Positions 45,688 to 54,797 are shown, numbered from the stretch's first letter. The stretch: 64,000 nucleotides of DNA from Chamaesiphon minutus PCC 6605 (GCF_000317145.1 NC_019697.1:3258385-3322384), one strand, 5' to 3'. Notes: generated by a model from the letters alone, not told the origin. Numbers and translations are program-made.

Positions 45688-46965
45688 CTATTTTCCTGCG
45701 GCATCCCATGTAGTGGCCGCACTAGATAAAGCTTGTTCTACGGTTTTTTCGCCTAACATGGCTGCTTGGAGATCTTCATAGATCGCTTTCTTGAGCACAT
45801 CGAGATTCTTGAGTGGGGGGATCAGAATTTCCGATTGGGCTAATTGCTGCGCGCTAATCGATTTGCCCCGATCGAGTGCGGATTTATCTTTACTGGCTGC
45901 TAGTTTATTAATATATTCTTTCACTGCTGTGACATTAGAAGGCAACGTATCAGAAGCTTCGGCAAAAGCCAATTGATTGCTAGCGTTAGTGATGAATAGC
46001 GCGAACTTAACTGCGGCATCGGGAGTTTTGGTAGTGCGAGGAATGACTAGATTCATGACAGCGACCCCTTTTTTGCCATTGGTGCCGGATATTTGGGGAG
46101 CCACCGACGAGACTTTAGCAACTTGAGGCGCGTTTTTGGCGATCGTATCGATAAACGGTGCCCCAGCCGAGAGCATCGCCGTCTCACCAGCTTGATAGAG
46201 TTGAATGCCCTGTTGATGCCCCTGAGTGAGGGCTTCCTTGGGCAGCAAGCCCTGTCGATATAGATCTACCCAATAGGCAAAGGCAGCTTTACCCGCAGGG
46301 GTATTAAAGGCCGCCTTGCCCTGCGGATCGACGAGCTGAACGCCCATTTGCACTAGCGATTCGAGGACATCGTTACTATCTTCAGGCACAAAGGTGGTAA
46401 AGAAGGCATATTTACCTGTCTTTTCTTTGATTTGCTTGGCAACTTGGGCTAATTCTTGATAAGTACTTGGCGGTTTGGTAACGCCTGCTTTGGTAAATAG
46501 TTGTTGATTGTAGATCGTCACATTAGTTGTCAGATACCACGGCAAACTAAAAGCTTTGCCATTGAGCGTACCAGCCTGCCACATACTCGGTACGTACTGC
46601 TTATTTTCGCCCTTAGTTAAGACAGAATCCAAATCCAACCAGGCATTTCTAGCGGCTAATTGAATGGCAAAATCGGGATTGAGATTGACGACATCGGGCG
46701 CAGTTTTCGCGCCCATCGCCGCTTGGATCTTGCCTTGCATCGCTCCCCAGGGCACATCTACCCAGTGGACTTTAATACCTGGATTGGCCGTTTCAAATTT
46801 ACCGATCGCGTCTTTAAAATAGTTGTTAAACTTGGGTTGAAGCTGCATTGTCCAAAATTCCAACTGGGGAGTTTTTGGAGATTGGAAACAACTGACAACT
46901 CCAGTGAGGATCAGTCCCAACAAAAAACAGATCGGGAAACGACGAAAATTAGCAATCTTGACCAT
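45688..46965 (-). CDS. ABC sugar-type substrate-binding lipoprotein (family 1)
   Basis: A signal peptide ends in the lipobox LTGVVSC (Cys at about residue 26), so the mature protein is lipid-anchored. The rest is a family 1 extracellular solute-binding protein: FETANPGIKVHWVDVPWGAM, KTAPDVVNLNPDF, LPWYLTTNVTIYNQQLFTKA. The substrate is probably a sugar or sugar derivative. No permease or ATPase gene is adjacent, so it must work with components encoded elsewhere. ATG 46965 is preferred to the upstream TTG. Confidence 0.92.
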   Translation of the reverse strand: MVKIANFRRFPICFLLGLILTGVVSCFQSPKTPQLEFWTMQLQPKFNNYFKDAIGKFETANPGIKVHWVDVPWGAMQGKIQAAMGAKTAPDVVNLNPDFAIQLAARNAWLDLDSVLTKGENKQYVPSMWQAGTLNGKAFSLPWYLTTNVTIYNQQLFTKAGVTKPPSTYQELAQVAKQIKEKTGKYAFFTTFVPEDSNDVLESLVQMGVQLVDPQGKAAFNTPAGKAAFAYWVDLYRQGLLPKEALTQGHQQGIQLYQAGETAMLSAGAPFIDTIAKNAPQVAKVSSVAPQISGTNGKKGVAVMNLVIPRTTKTPDAAVKFALFITNASNQLAFAEASDTLPSNVTAVKEYINKLAASKDKSALDRGKSISAQQLAQSEILIPPLKNLDVLKKAIYEDLQAAMLGEKTVEQALSSAATTWDAAGK

Positions 46966-47045
46966 TAGCACGAGCAACCCTCGATCGACACTCAGGTATT
47001 ATCGGCGATTTGGGCGATCGCGACTAGGGGTATAAAAACAGAATC

Positions 47046-47093
47046 ATGCCCTACGTTATATTATTTATATTGCTAGATCTGAAGATCCCTTGA
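47046..47093 (+). other. 15-codon leader frame overlapping the next start
   Basis: ATG 47046 opens a short frame, MPYVILFILLDLKIP, whose TGA (47091-47093) overlaps the TTG start of the cytochrome b-like gene as TTGA. This arrangement would allow coupled translation of a gene that has a weak TTG start. There is no proof of expression. Confidence 0.35.
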
Positions 47094-47803
47094 CTAAAAA
47101 GATCGCCCAATTCCTTCCATATCAGCCGCTCCTGCTCCGGATTTTGCATGGCTCCACGGGGCTATTTCTCATTGCCGCCATTCTGAGTGCCTATTGGACT
47201 TACGATACTTACGATCGACGCTGGGGTGGCTTCCTACCCATTTACCAAGACATCGAAGGCATCCACGGCACCTTTGGTCTATGGACTTTGCTGATATTTC
47301 CAGCATTTGCGATTTACGCCTTCCATCGGGGACAACGGCGGTTAATTCAGCCGGACTCTTTGGGTAAGCTGGCTCAGGTGGGTAGACCGATCTGGTGGTA
47401 CACCCTCAGCCGCATCACTAATACCCTAGCCCTCGTCGCTTTGACCTTCGCCCTGTTCAGCGGCAAGATGATGGACGATACCTGGCTACCCAAGGGGGAA
47501 TTAACCCATTTCTGGTACTACGCCCATTTAACTTCATGGGTAATAATGGTAAGCGCGATCGGTCTCCACCTGCTGATGAATGCCAGAGTCGGTGGCGCAC
47601 CGCTATTACTTTCTATGCTGACTTGGCAGTTCCGCGATAAGGATCGTCCAGCCCTCTGGCTGGCTCATCTTTCCCAGTGGCGATCGGGTGTTCGGCAGGG
47701 ATCGTGGACGAGGTGGTTTCAACCACTAACGGCAACGATCGTCTTAGAGATTGCGATTTTAGTAAGTATTATGGCTGCTTGGATTATTCCTCTGCTTCAT
47801 TAG
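47090..47803 (+). CDS. Cytochrome b/b6-like membrane protein
   Basis: A 237-residue protein with about five membrane helices and spaced histidines: LLRILHGSTGLFLIAA near 15-30, IEGIHGTFGLWTLLIF near 54-69, HFWYYAHLTSW near 140-150 and AIGLHLLMNAR near 155-165. The pattern fits a small b-type cytochrome. The start is TTG 47090; no ATG is in frame upstream. Its last codon and stop (CAT TAG) are supplied by the IS4-family element inserted at 47798. Before insertion the end would have been PLLK and stop, so only one residue changed. Confidence 0.82.
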   Translation: MTKKIAQFLPYQPLLLRILHGSTGLFLIAAILSAYWTYDTYDRRWGGFLPIYQDIEGIHGTFGLWTLLIFPAFAIYAFHRGQRRLIQPDSLGKLAQVGRPIWWYTLSRITNTLALVALTFALFSGKMMDDTWLPKGELTHFWYYAHLTSWVIMVSAIGLHLLMNARVGGAPLLLSMLTWQFRDKDRPALWLAHLSQWRSGVRQGSWTRWFQPLTATIVLEIAILVSIMAAWIIPLLH

Positions 47804-49282
47804 TGACAAGTTAAGAAGCGATCGCACTTGTCAAGCGGGCTTGAGGCGATGAGTCGAAGAAAAAATTGTCTGTTCGACTCATAGAATCAGGAAAAGGTGC
47901 AATAATTAACTTAACATTAGGTTTACGAACAGTTTTAACAATACCTAAATCTTGATTCTCTGGGGCAGCAAAATAGGTGACTGGATTGGCAGCTAAACCT
48001 TTATGATGAGCTACATGAAAGTGATAAAGACCTCGATAAATCATCTCTAAAGAAATGCGGTCGAATGGGAGAGATAATTCATCAGCTACAGCATCACCTA
48101 AATCGACTAGAACTGCATAAAACAGCCAAGTCCCCCACATCTGTAATTTAATTCCATTAACTGAACCAGTCCATAAATAACTCAACCCGAGCAATCGTTT
48201 AACAGTATTAAAAGCCTCTTCAATTCGCCACCGTCTTCCGTACAAATCGGCGACTACATAGGGAGGAAGATTCAATGGGTCGAGTACACTAGTTAGATAA
48301 GAATACCAGACTTTACCCACTTTAATTTCGACTAATCTTACAGTTATATATGGAGTCTTTTTGGTGCCAGACCCCATCCGCACTATTCGGTCACGGATAC
48401 TATAACTATTGCTAAATACTCGCTCTATCTGTAGCGATGCACCTTTTTTTAATCGAGTAATAAAATGAATATCTCTGTTAATTAATTCTTGCCAAAATTG
48501 GAAATGATAGAAGCCTCGATCCAAGAGCAATAAAGTGCCCGATGTTACTAAATTCAGGATATCTTTCTCAAAATTAACATCTGAAGCTTTGGGATTTTCT
48601 CTAAACCAGATTTCAATCGGCAATCTCGTCACCAAATCTATGACTACTCCCATTTTTCCCGCTAGTTGTCCGATTGGCACATCAGATAAGCTATCTAATT
48701 TCTTGAATATCGCTTCCAATGTGGAGCCATCACATGCCCAAATCCGCTCAAATTTTGCTTGAGCAAATTCAATGCTTTGTGGCAACAATCGCTGTTTTCT
48801 CTGGTGCCACTTCACTCTAAATTCTGGCAGTAATTCCTTAAACACTCTCTCAAATAACTCAGATGGAAAGGTCAGAAATCTTTGTGCAATCGCCTGTTGA
48901 CTTACTTGTGTTGGCTCACACCACAAAAATCCTTACTCGCCCTAACATTCGGCTTAGTTCTCTGACTCCTGGCACATTCCGCCACAGTAGCGTCAGCACT
49001 GCTGCCATCATCAAGGGTAAATTTAACAGCCGATTTCTCAGCCCTAATTGTCGGTAGTAATGACTTTGATTGAAAATTGCTGGTGTCAATAAAGCCTCTA
49101 CTTGAGCGGCGATGATCTCATCTTCCACACCTGGTTGGTGGTTCTTTTTGGCGTGGTCGCGGTTACTTCTTCGGCGGCTGGTCATCAGGCCTCTATTCCC
49201 TCAAACTCTTGACTAGAAACAGTTTGGCATCTTTTTATTACCCTTTTGACAAATCTCTGATTTTCTTAACTTGTCACGAATG
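47798..49282 (-). mobile_element. IS4-family insertion sequence, copy 2 (1485 bp)
   Basis: The inverted repeats are the same as copy 1 (CATTAGTGACAAGTTAAGAA and CATTCGTGACAAGTTAAGAA). A 9-bp target duplication, CCTCTGCTT, lies at 47789-47797 and 49283-49291. It is nearly identical to copy 1 at 28206, in opposite orientation. It landed in the last codons of the cytochrome b-like gene. Confidence 0.95.
47811..49185 (-). pseudogene. IS4-family transposase, frameshifted (copy 2)
   Basis: It is the same transposase as at 28303, but a T inserted in GCGAGTAAGG (about 48932) shifts the frame after codon 85 and ends the first part at 48916. From 48926 to the end the frame is open and complete through both Asp motifs and YREK. 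This copy has an intact 3' part and a broken 5' part, the mirror of copy 1. An intact protein would be about 458 residues. Confidence 0.9.
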
Positions 49283-49489
49283 CCTCTGCTTAAGTAGCAG
49301 CTTTAGCAAACAGGAGAAAGAGTAGACTTGGGGAAAATGTCAGCATTTTTTAACTACCCTTTACGATCTACCCTCTTCCATGGAAATTATTGCTGATGGA
49401 GAAAACCTCCTTGAAGTATGGAACATTAACCACATGGCGATTTATTGCCGCTGTTATAAAATTACAACAGGTAGGGTTGAATACGCACA

Positions 49490-50602
49490 ATGGAAAAAAC
49501 AGCAGCTCGCATTTGCGATCCAAACAACATCCAGATCTCGCCATTGAAGTTAGAAAATGAAGGCTCGATCGCCGACTTTATTGGGGCTAAGATCGCGATC
49601 GAAAGGCTCTCGCACGGTGATAACAAAGAAGACGATGGTAAGATCTCGAAGCTTGTAGACTTGGGTCGGATGCCTATGCTCGTGCATGGTGTCGGCGTGT
49701 ACTATCGACGTTTTTTTGACCTAGACTGCGACCTTTTCAACCGGATCTCTACAGAGCACGCATTCCAAACCCTCACGGAGTCTAATAAACCTGGGAAGGC
49801 TCATCGCACGGGAATCTATCTTACACCCGTCACGCAAGAAGGTGAAGATCTGCACTTTCGCCTGCTCAGATGTTCCACAAACCTATCGGGGCCAACCGAG
49901 AACTTTCGCAAAACCGACAGGTACATCGTCGATGCTCTGAACCAGAAAGCAGCATTTATCTTCCAGCACCAGGCACCGCTCAATCACGTCCTAGCACAGA
50001 TTTACCATAACACCCCCGCTGCCGCTGCCAAAAAGCAGTCCAAAGCCAAGATCTCTGCACACGCAGACAAAACCAAGGATATGCCTGTAAATGGCATCAT
50101 AGCTTTCTGCACCTTCTACGATCGACTCGATAAGCTAAGTCCTCTGACCGAGGATGCCTTTGATTACGGATATAAAGGTACCAGCGGGCTGACCAAGCTC
50201 CACTTTCGGCTCAAAGAGTCGGTTGCAGCACTGCCCGAACACAAAAACCTTCCCCGTCAGTTTGCATTGACCTTGTATCCTAACTCTGTGTTCTTCATAC
50301 CGCTGTCTACCAATCGGTTATATACGCACGAGATCCGGTCGTCGATGCTGGATGCCGAATTGCTCCCAACCCGATTGGGTTATGTGGTTCGCTGTTCGAG
50401 TACTGAAGCGGTTCACCAGAACGGTCATACTTTCCTCAAGCGGGACGGAAAGTTAGTGCCGCTAGAATCACCGACGATCGAAGGCATTGATGAGCTGCGA
50501 AAGCTGTATACAGACGAGAATAATACCCCGGATTTCATCGATTATGGCGATCGATTTCTGTTTAGTATGAATGCAGGAGATTACCTTGCCCCCCGCATCT
50601 AA
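49490..50602 (+). CDS. Divergent AlkB-like 2-oxoglutarate/Fe(II) dioxygenase (370 aa)
   Basis: No named family was recognised, but the residues of a 2OG-Fe(II) oxygenase are in order. H191 and D193 lie in AHADKTKDMPVNGI. H280 lies in STNRLYTHEI after a strand PNSVFFIPL. R301 lies in LGYVVRCSST, the AlkB-type 2OG-binding Arg. Residues 61-160 form a domain (MPMLVHGVGVYYRRFFDLD) ahead of the core. Such enzymes hydroxylate or demethylate nucleic acids, proteins or small molecules; the target is unknown. The next gene overlaps it and has the same motif set. The start ATG is clear. Confidence 0.78.
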   Translation: MEKTAARICDPNNIQISPLKLENEGSIADFIGAKIAIERLSHGDNKEDDGKISKLVDLGRMPMLVHGVGVYYRRFFDLDCDLFNRISTEHAFQTLTESNKPGKAHRTGIYLTPVTQEGEDLHFRLLRCSTNLSGPTENFRKTDRYIVDALNQKAAFIFQHQAPLNHVLAQIYHNTPAAAAKKQSKAKISAHADKTKDMPVNGIIAFCTFYDRLDKLSPLTEDAFDYGYKGTSGLTKLHFRLKESVAALPEHKNLPRQFALTLYPNSVFFIPLSTNRLYTHEIRSSMLDAELLPTRLGYVVRCSSTEAVHQNGHTFLKRDGKLVPLESPTIEGIDELRKLYTDENNTPDFIDYGDRFLFSMNAGDYLAPRI

Positions 50603-51386
50603 ACTAACCGATGAGCTTCGATCTTATACCTTGCCGATTCTCCAAAGGAGCAGCGGAGCCAACGCAGACAACCCGTTCGAGGAGTTGCGGGCATCGGTGC
50701 GGTTTGAGAATGTGGGCAAAGGTCGGCAGGGAACGGTGCTGACAAAGATCGACGAGACAGGTAACATCCCGCTCGTTCGCACTACCACCAGATACAGCAT
50801 CCCAGCGCAACGCTTTCAATCGGTACACGCTCGGCTAGCACGGCAGATTCAGACAGTTGCGTCGCTGGCGGTTGGCTTTAACAACGCTCTCATCGAAAAC
50901 TACACGAACGCTTACACTACCATGGGCAGTCATTCCGACCAAGCTCTGGATTTAGCAGACGAATCGTCGATCGCGATTTTCTCGTGTTACAAATATCCCG
51001 ATCTCGCAAACCCGCCGAGGAAGTTGATTGTCGAATTAAAGGAGCCTGGTGACGATTTCATCGAGATCCCCTTAACTCACAATAGTGTCGTAGTGTTCGA
51101 CCTTGACGCCAATCGGCGGCTCAAACACAAGATCGTGATGGACAAATCCGTCCAACCGCCAGAGAATCAATGGCTGGGTATCACCTTTAGAACTTCAAAG
51201 ACCTTTGTACGGTTTCGCGACGAATCTGCCTACTTCCCGGACGATACGCGGCTGACGTTGGCTAATGACGAGCAAAGGCAAGAGTTCTACCATCTGCGGC
51301 ATCGAGAAAATAACGAAACGGACTTTATTTACCCGCAGATTACTTACACCATCAGCGAGAGCGATCTGATGCCACCCGAACTCTGA
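50571..51386 (+). CDS. Second AlkB-like 2-oxoglutarate/Fe(II) dioxygenase (271 aa)
   Basis: The Fe(II) and 2OG residues are visible: H121 and D123 in YTTMGSHSDQALDL, H186 in DANRRLKHKIVM after VVVFDLD, and R207 in WLGITFRTSKTF. The N-x-Y..G..H.D arrangement is AlkB-like. The frame overlaps the preceding gene by 32 bases. TTG 50586 has AGGAG six bases upstream and may be the real start, giving 266 residues. The two genes are surely cotranscribed. They look like diverged paralogues that may form a heterodimer or work one after the other; this is inference. Confidence 0.78.
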   Translation: MQEITLPPASKLTDELRSYTLPILQRSSGANADNPFEELRASVRFENVGKGRQGTVLTKIDETGNIPLVRTTTRYSIPAQRFQSVHARLARQIQTVASLAVGFNNALIENYTNAYTTMGSHSDQALDLADESSIAIFSCYKYPDLANPPRKLIVELKEPGDDFIEIPLTHNSVVVFDLDANRRLKHKIVMDKSVQPPENQWLGITFRTSKTFVRFRDESAYFPDDTRLTLANDEQRQEFYHLRHRENNETDFIYPQITYTISESDLMPPEL

Positions 51387-51605
51387 ATCTCAAATCTCTA
51401 TGGCTAGATCGCGTCAAAAGCTCTACAAACAAAAATGAATCCGAATATAAAGCGACCGAGATAAAAGAGATCGAGATAAAAGGTCATACTGTCGATCGAC
51501 ACTCAGGTACGATCGACTGTTTCGGACGAGCTTCCCACCCTCCAAAATGAGATTGCGTTACAATTCTTATCATTAGCTGATATCTGATTATCCTCGCAAA
51601 ACATC

Positions 51606-52481
51606 ATGACAGTTGCCTACCCTCGCAAATTCAACAACAGTCTCAGTGCCAGAGAGATTCTCAAACGCGTAGTTAGCGATCGAGAAATTCACCTCATTAC
51701 CCTCAATCGCTACCGCTACAACGAACAACGCAGTTGCAAAGATCTGACCGAATTAATCGAGCAGCTCAATGGCAACCCGCCAGAATTAATTCGCGATCTA
51801 TCCCATCACGTCAATGATGAATCTCGTCATGCCATGTGGTTGACAGATTTGCTCGTAGATCTGGGTGGCCCTCTGGATACCCCACCAGGTGTATCGTACA
51901 TCGATGAATTCAATCGGTTAATCGATCGCGAAACCTACACTACCGCAGAAGATGGTGTCATTGCCGCCCTAGCTGCAATTAATGTCACCGAAAAACGCGG
52001 CTGTGAGTTTTTCTCAGCTCACATTCACGCCCTCAAAGCTGCGCCTCAAACTGAAGAAAATATCAAGATCCGCGAAACGATCGAGAAAATTTTCCCAGAA
52101 GAAACCGGACACGTCCGCTGGGGCACCAGACAACTAGCTAAAATCGCAGCTAAAAGTCCCGCTCATCGCCAAAAAGTCGAAATAGCCAAACGTAAGTTTG
52201 TCGCGATCGAACAAGCGGCATTTGAATCGGGGATGGACATCATGTTTGGTGCCGAATTACGCCGCGTCAATAACTTAATGGATGTCGTCAACACTCTACC
52301 GCTATGGGAGCGTCCTCAATACCTGATGGCGCGCCTACCCGAAACCCTTCTCGATCCCGAACTCCAAAAAGTCCGCATGACTGCCGCTCAAAAAGCCTGG
52401 GATCGCGATCCGCAAGCTTTTGTGACTAAGTTTATTCCGATGTTCTTGGGGAATGGGGGAATTGGGGAAAGTAGGTTTTAG
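51606..52481 (+). CDS. Ferritin-like di-iron protein
   Basis: A 291-residue, mainly helical protein with spaced Glu/His motifs of a ferritin-like di-iron site: LSHHVNDESRHAMWLTDLL near 67-85 and IFPEETGHVRWGTRQL near 167-182, with Glu residues on other helices (DREIHLITLNRYRYNE near 26-41). The family is cytoplasmic and can be an oxidase, hydroxylase or oxygen sensor. The exact reaction is unknown. It follows the two dioxygenase genes by 219 bases on the same strand. The start ATG is clear. Confidence 0.82.
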   Translation: MTVAYPRKFNNSLSAREILKRVVSDREIHLITLNRYRYNEQRSCKDLTELIEQLNGNPPELIRDLSHHVNDESRHAMWLTDLLVDLGGPLDTPPGVSYIDEFNRLIDRETYTTAEDGVIAALAAINVTEKRGCEFFSAHIHALKAAPQTEENIKIRETIEKIFPEETGHVRWGTRQLAKIAAKSPAHRQKVEIAKRKFVAIEQAAFESGMDIMFGAELRRVNNLMDVVNTLPLWERPQYLMARLPETLLDPELQKVRMTAAQKAWDRDPQAFVTKFIPMFLGNGGIGESRF

Positions 52482-52612
52482 GCTTTAGGCTTTAGGCTTT
52501 AGGTTTTCAATATTGAAGACGCCAGCGTCTTGTGAGTAGGTCGAGCAAATACACACAGTGGTTCCAATATCTAAAGCCTAAAGCCTAATCCCTAACATCT
52601 AAAGCCTAATTA
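52477..52612. repeat. TTTAGGC heptamer runs in opposite orientation plus a hairpin
   Basis: About four copies of TTTAGGC start inside the ferritin-like stop codon (52477-52506). Complementary GCCTAAA copies lie at about 52571-52609, up to the rhodanese stop. Between them AAGACGC/GCGTCTT (52516-52531) forms a tight hairpin. Together these can fold into a long stem between two convergent genes and may act as a two-way terminator. Confidence 0.6.
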
Positions 52613-53430
52613 GAGATCCAATCACTCCAACTTCCTGGATACAACTTGGCTCCTTTGATGCCAGCTAGCTCTAGAGATAATAAATTCACACAAGCCGTCA
52701 CTCCCGAACCGCAGTAAACTATCGGCTCGACATCGGGTGAAATTGCCGTCCAGCGTTGTTGATGTTCGGCGACGGATAAAACGAATCCTTCGGGATTTGT
52801 CACACCTTGCCAGGGATAATTGACAGCACTGGGGATATGTCCGGCTACCGGATCGATCGGTTCGGTTTTGCCGAGATAGCGATCGGGTTCGCGGGAGTCG
52901 ATGAGGATATGCTTGGCTGAATGTTGAATGTCTTTAACTCGATCGATGTCCACGATCCATTCGGTTCTAACTTGTGGCTTAAAATTACCAGGAGCGGACG
53001 CTGCTGGCAACTCGGCAGTCACGGTAAAGCCAGATTCGACCCAATTACTATAACCACCGTCTAGTACTGCGACTCGATCGTGACCGTAATATCGCAACAG
53101 CCACCACAACCGCGCCGCAAACCCCAAGCGCGAATCATCATAAGCAACGACTAAAGTATCGGGATTAATCCCCATCGTTGCTAATTTGGCTCCTAAGACG
53201 CGATCGTCTGGCAAAGGATGTCTGCCACCACGAACCCCAGCCGGACTCGATAAATCGCGATTTAAGTCCAAATAATGAGCTTCCGGCAAATGTGCCGCTG
53301 CATACTGTTGTCTGCCCAAATCTGGATCTGCCAACGCAAATCGACAATCGACGATCGTCAAATTGGGATTCGATCCGGTAACTAAATAACTATGTAGCAA
53401 CTCTGCGGTGATGACAGGAGAACTTAGCAT
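52606..53430 (-). CDS. Thiosulfate/3-mercaptopyruvate-type sulfurtransferase (rhodanese)
   Basis: Two rhodanese domains are fused. The first has TIVDCRFALADPDLG and LVVAYDDSRLGFAARLWWLL (inactive, Asp in place of the active Cys). The second has HILIDSREPDRYLGKTEPID and the active loop IVYCGSGVTACVN with the catalytic Cys. It moves sulfur from a thiol donor to a thiophilic acceptor. ATG 53430 was chosen. The longer frame adds 16 residues (QKGFTNPQSPIPNPI) made by GATTGGGG heptamer repeats. Confidence 0.93.
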   Translation of the reverse strand: MLSSPVITAELLHSYLVTGSNPNLTIVDCRFALADPDLGRQQYAAAHLPEAHYLDLNRDLSSPAGVRGGRHPLPDDRVLGAKLATMGINPDTLVVAYDDSRLGFAARLWWLLRYYGHDRVAVLDGGYSNWVESGFTVTAELPAASAPGNFKPQVRTEWIVDIDRVKDIQHSAKHILIDSREPDRYLGKTEPIDPVAGHIPSAVNYPWQGVTNPEGFVLSVAEHQQRWTAISPDVEPIVYCGSGVTACVNLLSLELAGIKGAKLYPGSWSDWISN

Positions 53431-53638
53431 TATGGGATTGGGGATTGGGGATTGCGGATTGGTAAAACCTTTTTGCATTATGCAGTCGATAGATCGAGTC
53501 AGGAGCAGTTGCTTAAATCGGGATTGAATCTCTGAAGACGATCGACAACCTGGCCACCGATAACCATCATAAACTTAGAGACGATCGCAAACAGAGATAA
53601 CACAGAGCCTCAAGTCCAATCCCCAATCCCCAATTCTC
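53431..53638. repeat. Opposed GATTGGGG/CCCCAATC heptamer repeats in spacer
   Basis: GGGATTGGGGATTGGGGATT (53434-53453) ahead of the rhodanese gene and CAATCCCCAATCCCCAATT (53617-53635) after the response regulator are complementary short tandem repeats of the cyanobacterial heptamer type. They bracket an otherwise empty spacer of about 150 bases. Confidence 0.5.
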
Positions 53639-54322
53639 CTACCCCCTCCCAATCCGATATCCCTTCCCATAAACAGTCTGAATCAACTCTGGCGAGCCTT
53701 TGACCTCGATTTTCCGCCGGAGCAAACGCACTAGCGCAGCCAGCACATTGCTACTCGGTGCAGTATTTTCCCCCCAGAGAAAGGCTTCGATGCGATCGTG
53801 TGCGAGGACTTGTCCGGCATTTTGCATTAGATAGCCAAGTAATTTGGTCTCTTTTTCTGAAAGTTCGATACTTTTACCCTTGATATAAGCAAGTTGATTG
53901 CCCATATCTAGTTCCAAATCGTCTACCTGAAGTCGCAATTGTGTCGGCGGTGCATCTGCGGTTGGGGGACGGCGCAGGAGCGCGCGCACTCTAGCAAGCA
54001 ATTCTCGCAATTCAAACGGCTTGACTAAGTAGTCATCGGCTCCAGCATCTAGCCCGAGCACTCGATCGTCGAGCGTATCTTTCGCTGTCAAAAACAATAC
54101 CGGAGTACGATCGCCGCGATCGCGTAACTGTTGACAAATTTGCAGCCCAGTTAGATGGGGTAACATCCAGTCTAAAATGAGCAGATCGTAATTGTTGTTG
54201 GTAGCTAATTGGCAACCGACGCGACCATCGGTCGCGACATCAATGGTATAGCCTTCTCGACTCAATAGCCGACTCAATGGTTCTGTCAGAGCGGCTTCGT
54301 CATCAACTAATAAAATTTTCAT
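53639..54322 (-). CDS. OmpR/PhoB-family response regulator
   Basis: A receiver domain (MKILLVDDEAALTEPLSRLL; phosphoacceptor Asp in LLILDWMLPHLTG; LTAKDTLDDR; Lys in DDYLVKPFEL) is joined to a winged-helix DNA-binding domain ending ELIQTVYGKGYRIGRG. Its 227 residues are normal. ATG 54322 is chosen; the longer frame adds 28 unrelated residues. No histidine kinase is adjacent, so it is an orphan here. Target genes cannot be predicted. Confidence 0.93.
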   Translation of the reverse strand: MKILLVDDEAALTEPLSRLLSREGYTIDVATDGRVGCQLATNNNYDLLILDWMLPHLTGLQICQQLRDRGDRTPVLFLTAKDTLDDRVLGLDAGADDYLVKPFELRELLARVRALLRRPPTADAPPTQLRLQVDDLELDMGNQLAYIKGKSIELSEKETKLLGYLMQNAGQVLAHDRIEAFLWGENTAPSSNVLAALVRLLRRKIEVKGSPELIQTVYGKGYRIGRG

Positions 54323-54797
54323 TTGCAGTTTTTTACGAATAGATGAACGATTCTGACTAATGCGAGGGTATGATAAGAGCGGTTCGATATCTAAAACTAG
54401 CTGCAATCGTCTTTATACAAATATAACTAGCTAACCATCAATTCACCGCTCTAGCCTTATCATGCCGCTATTTTATCGGTTGCCGATTGTGACAGAAGAG
54501 ATTATGAAACTATAATTACGTAAGTCAGGCTAGACAAGATAAGATCGGAATTTGCTAGTTGTGGCATCGAGATTGCAGCGCGATCGATCGAGAGCGATCG
54601 TTATGGATTATCTACACAAAATCTACCAATAACTGCGAATTCGATTCGGCAGAGCCAATGCTGCACGAACGAGTGGGTGGAGGCAATTTGCACTCTCTCA
54701 ACAAATTTGAATCGCTGCCGCTAGAGAATAAAACATTCTTAGCGATTTTTGGGTAAACTCTCTATATTCTCCTTAGTTCTAGGCGTAAGTTCTGGTT
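54323..54797. other. Divergent spacer between regulator and kinase
   Basis: These 475 bases hold the promoters of the OmpR regulator and of the Ser/Thr kinase. A GTG frame at 54559-54756 has no family likeness and was not called. I saw no RNA gene or repeat. Confidence 0.35.

Noticed and set aside
49380-49547. 55-codon frame overlapping the start of the first dioxygenase
   Set aside because: It overlaps the better-supported ATG of the 370-residue protein in another frame and has no ribosome binding site or recognised motif.
52477-52612. Possible CRISPR-like repeats
   Set aside because: The units are 7 bases with no unique spacers. They are simple heptamer runs, not a CRISPR array.
54559-54756. 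65-codon GTG frame ahead of the kinase
   Set aside because: No motif, no ribosome binding site, and no likeness to a known protein.
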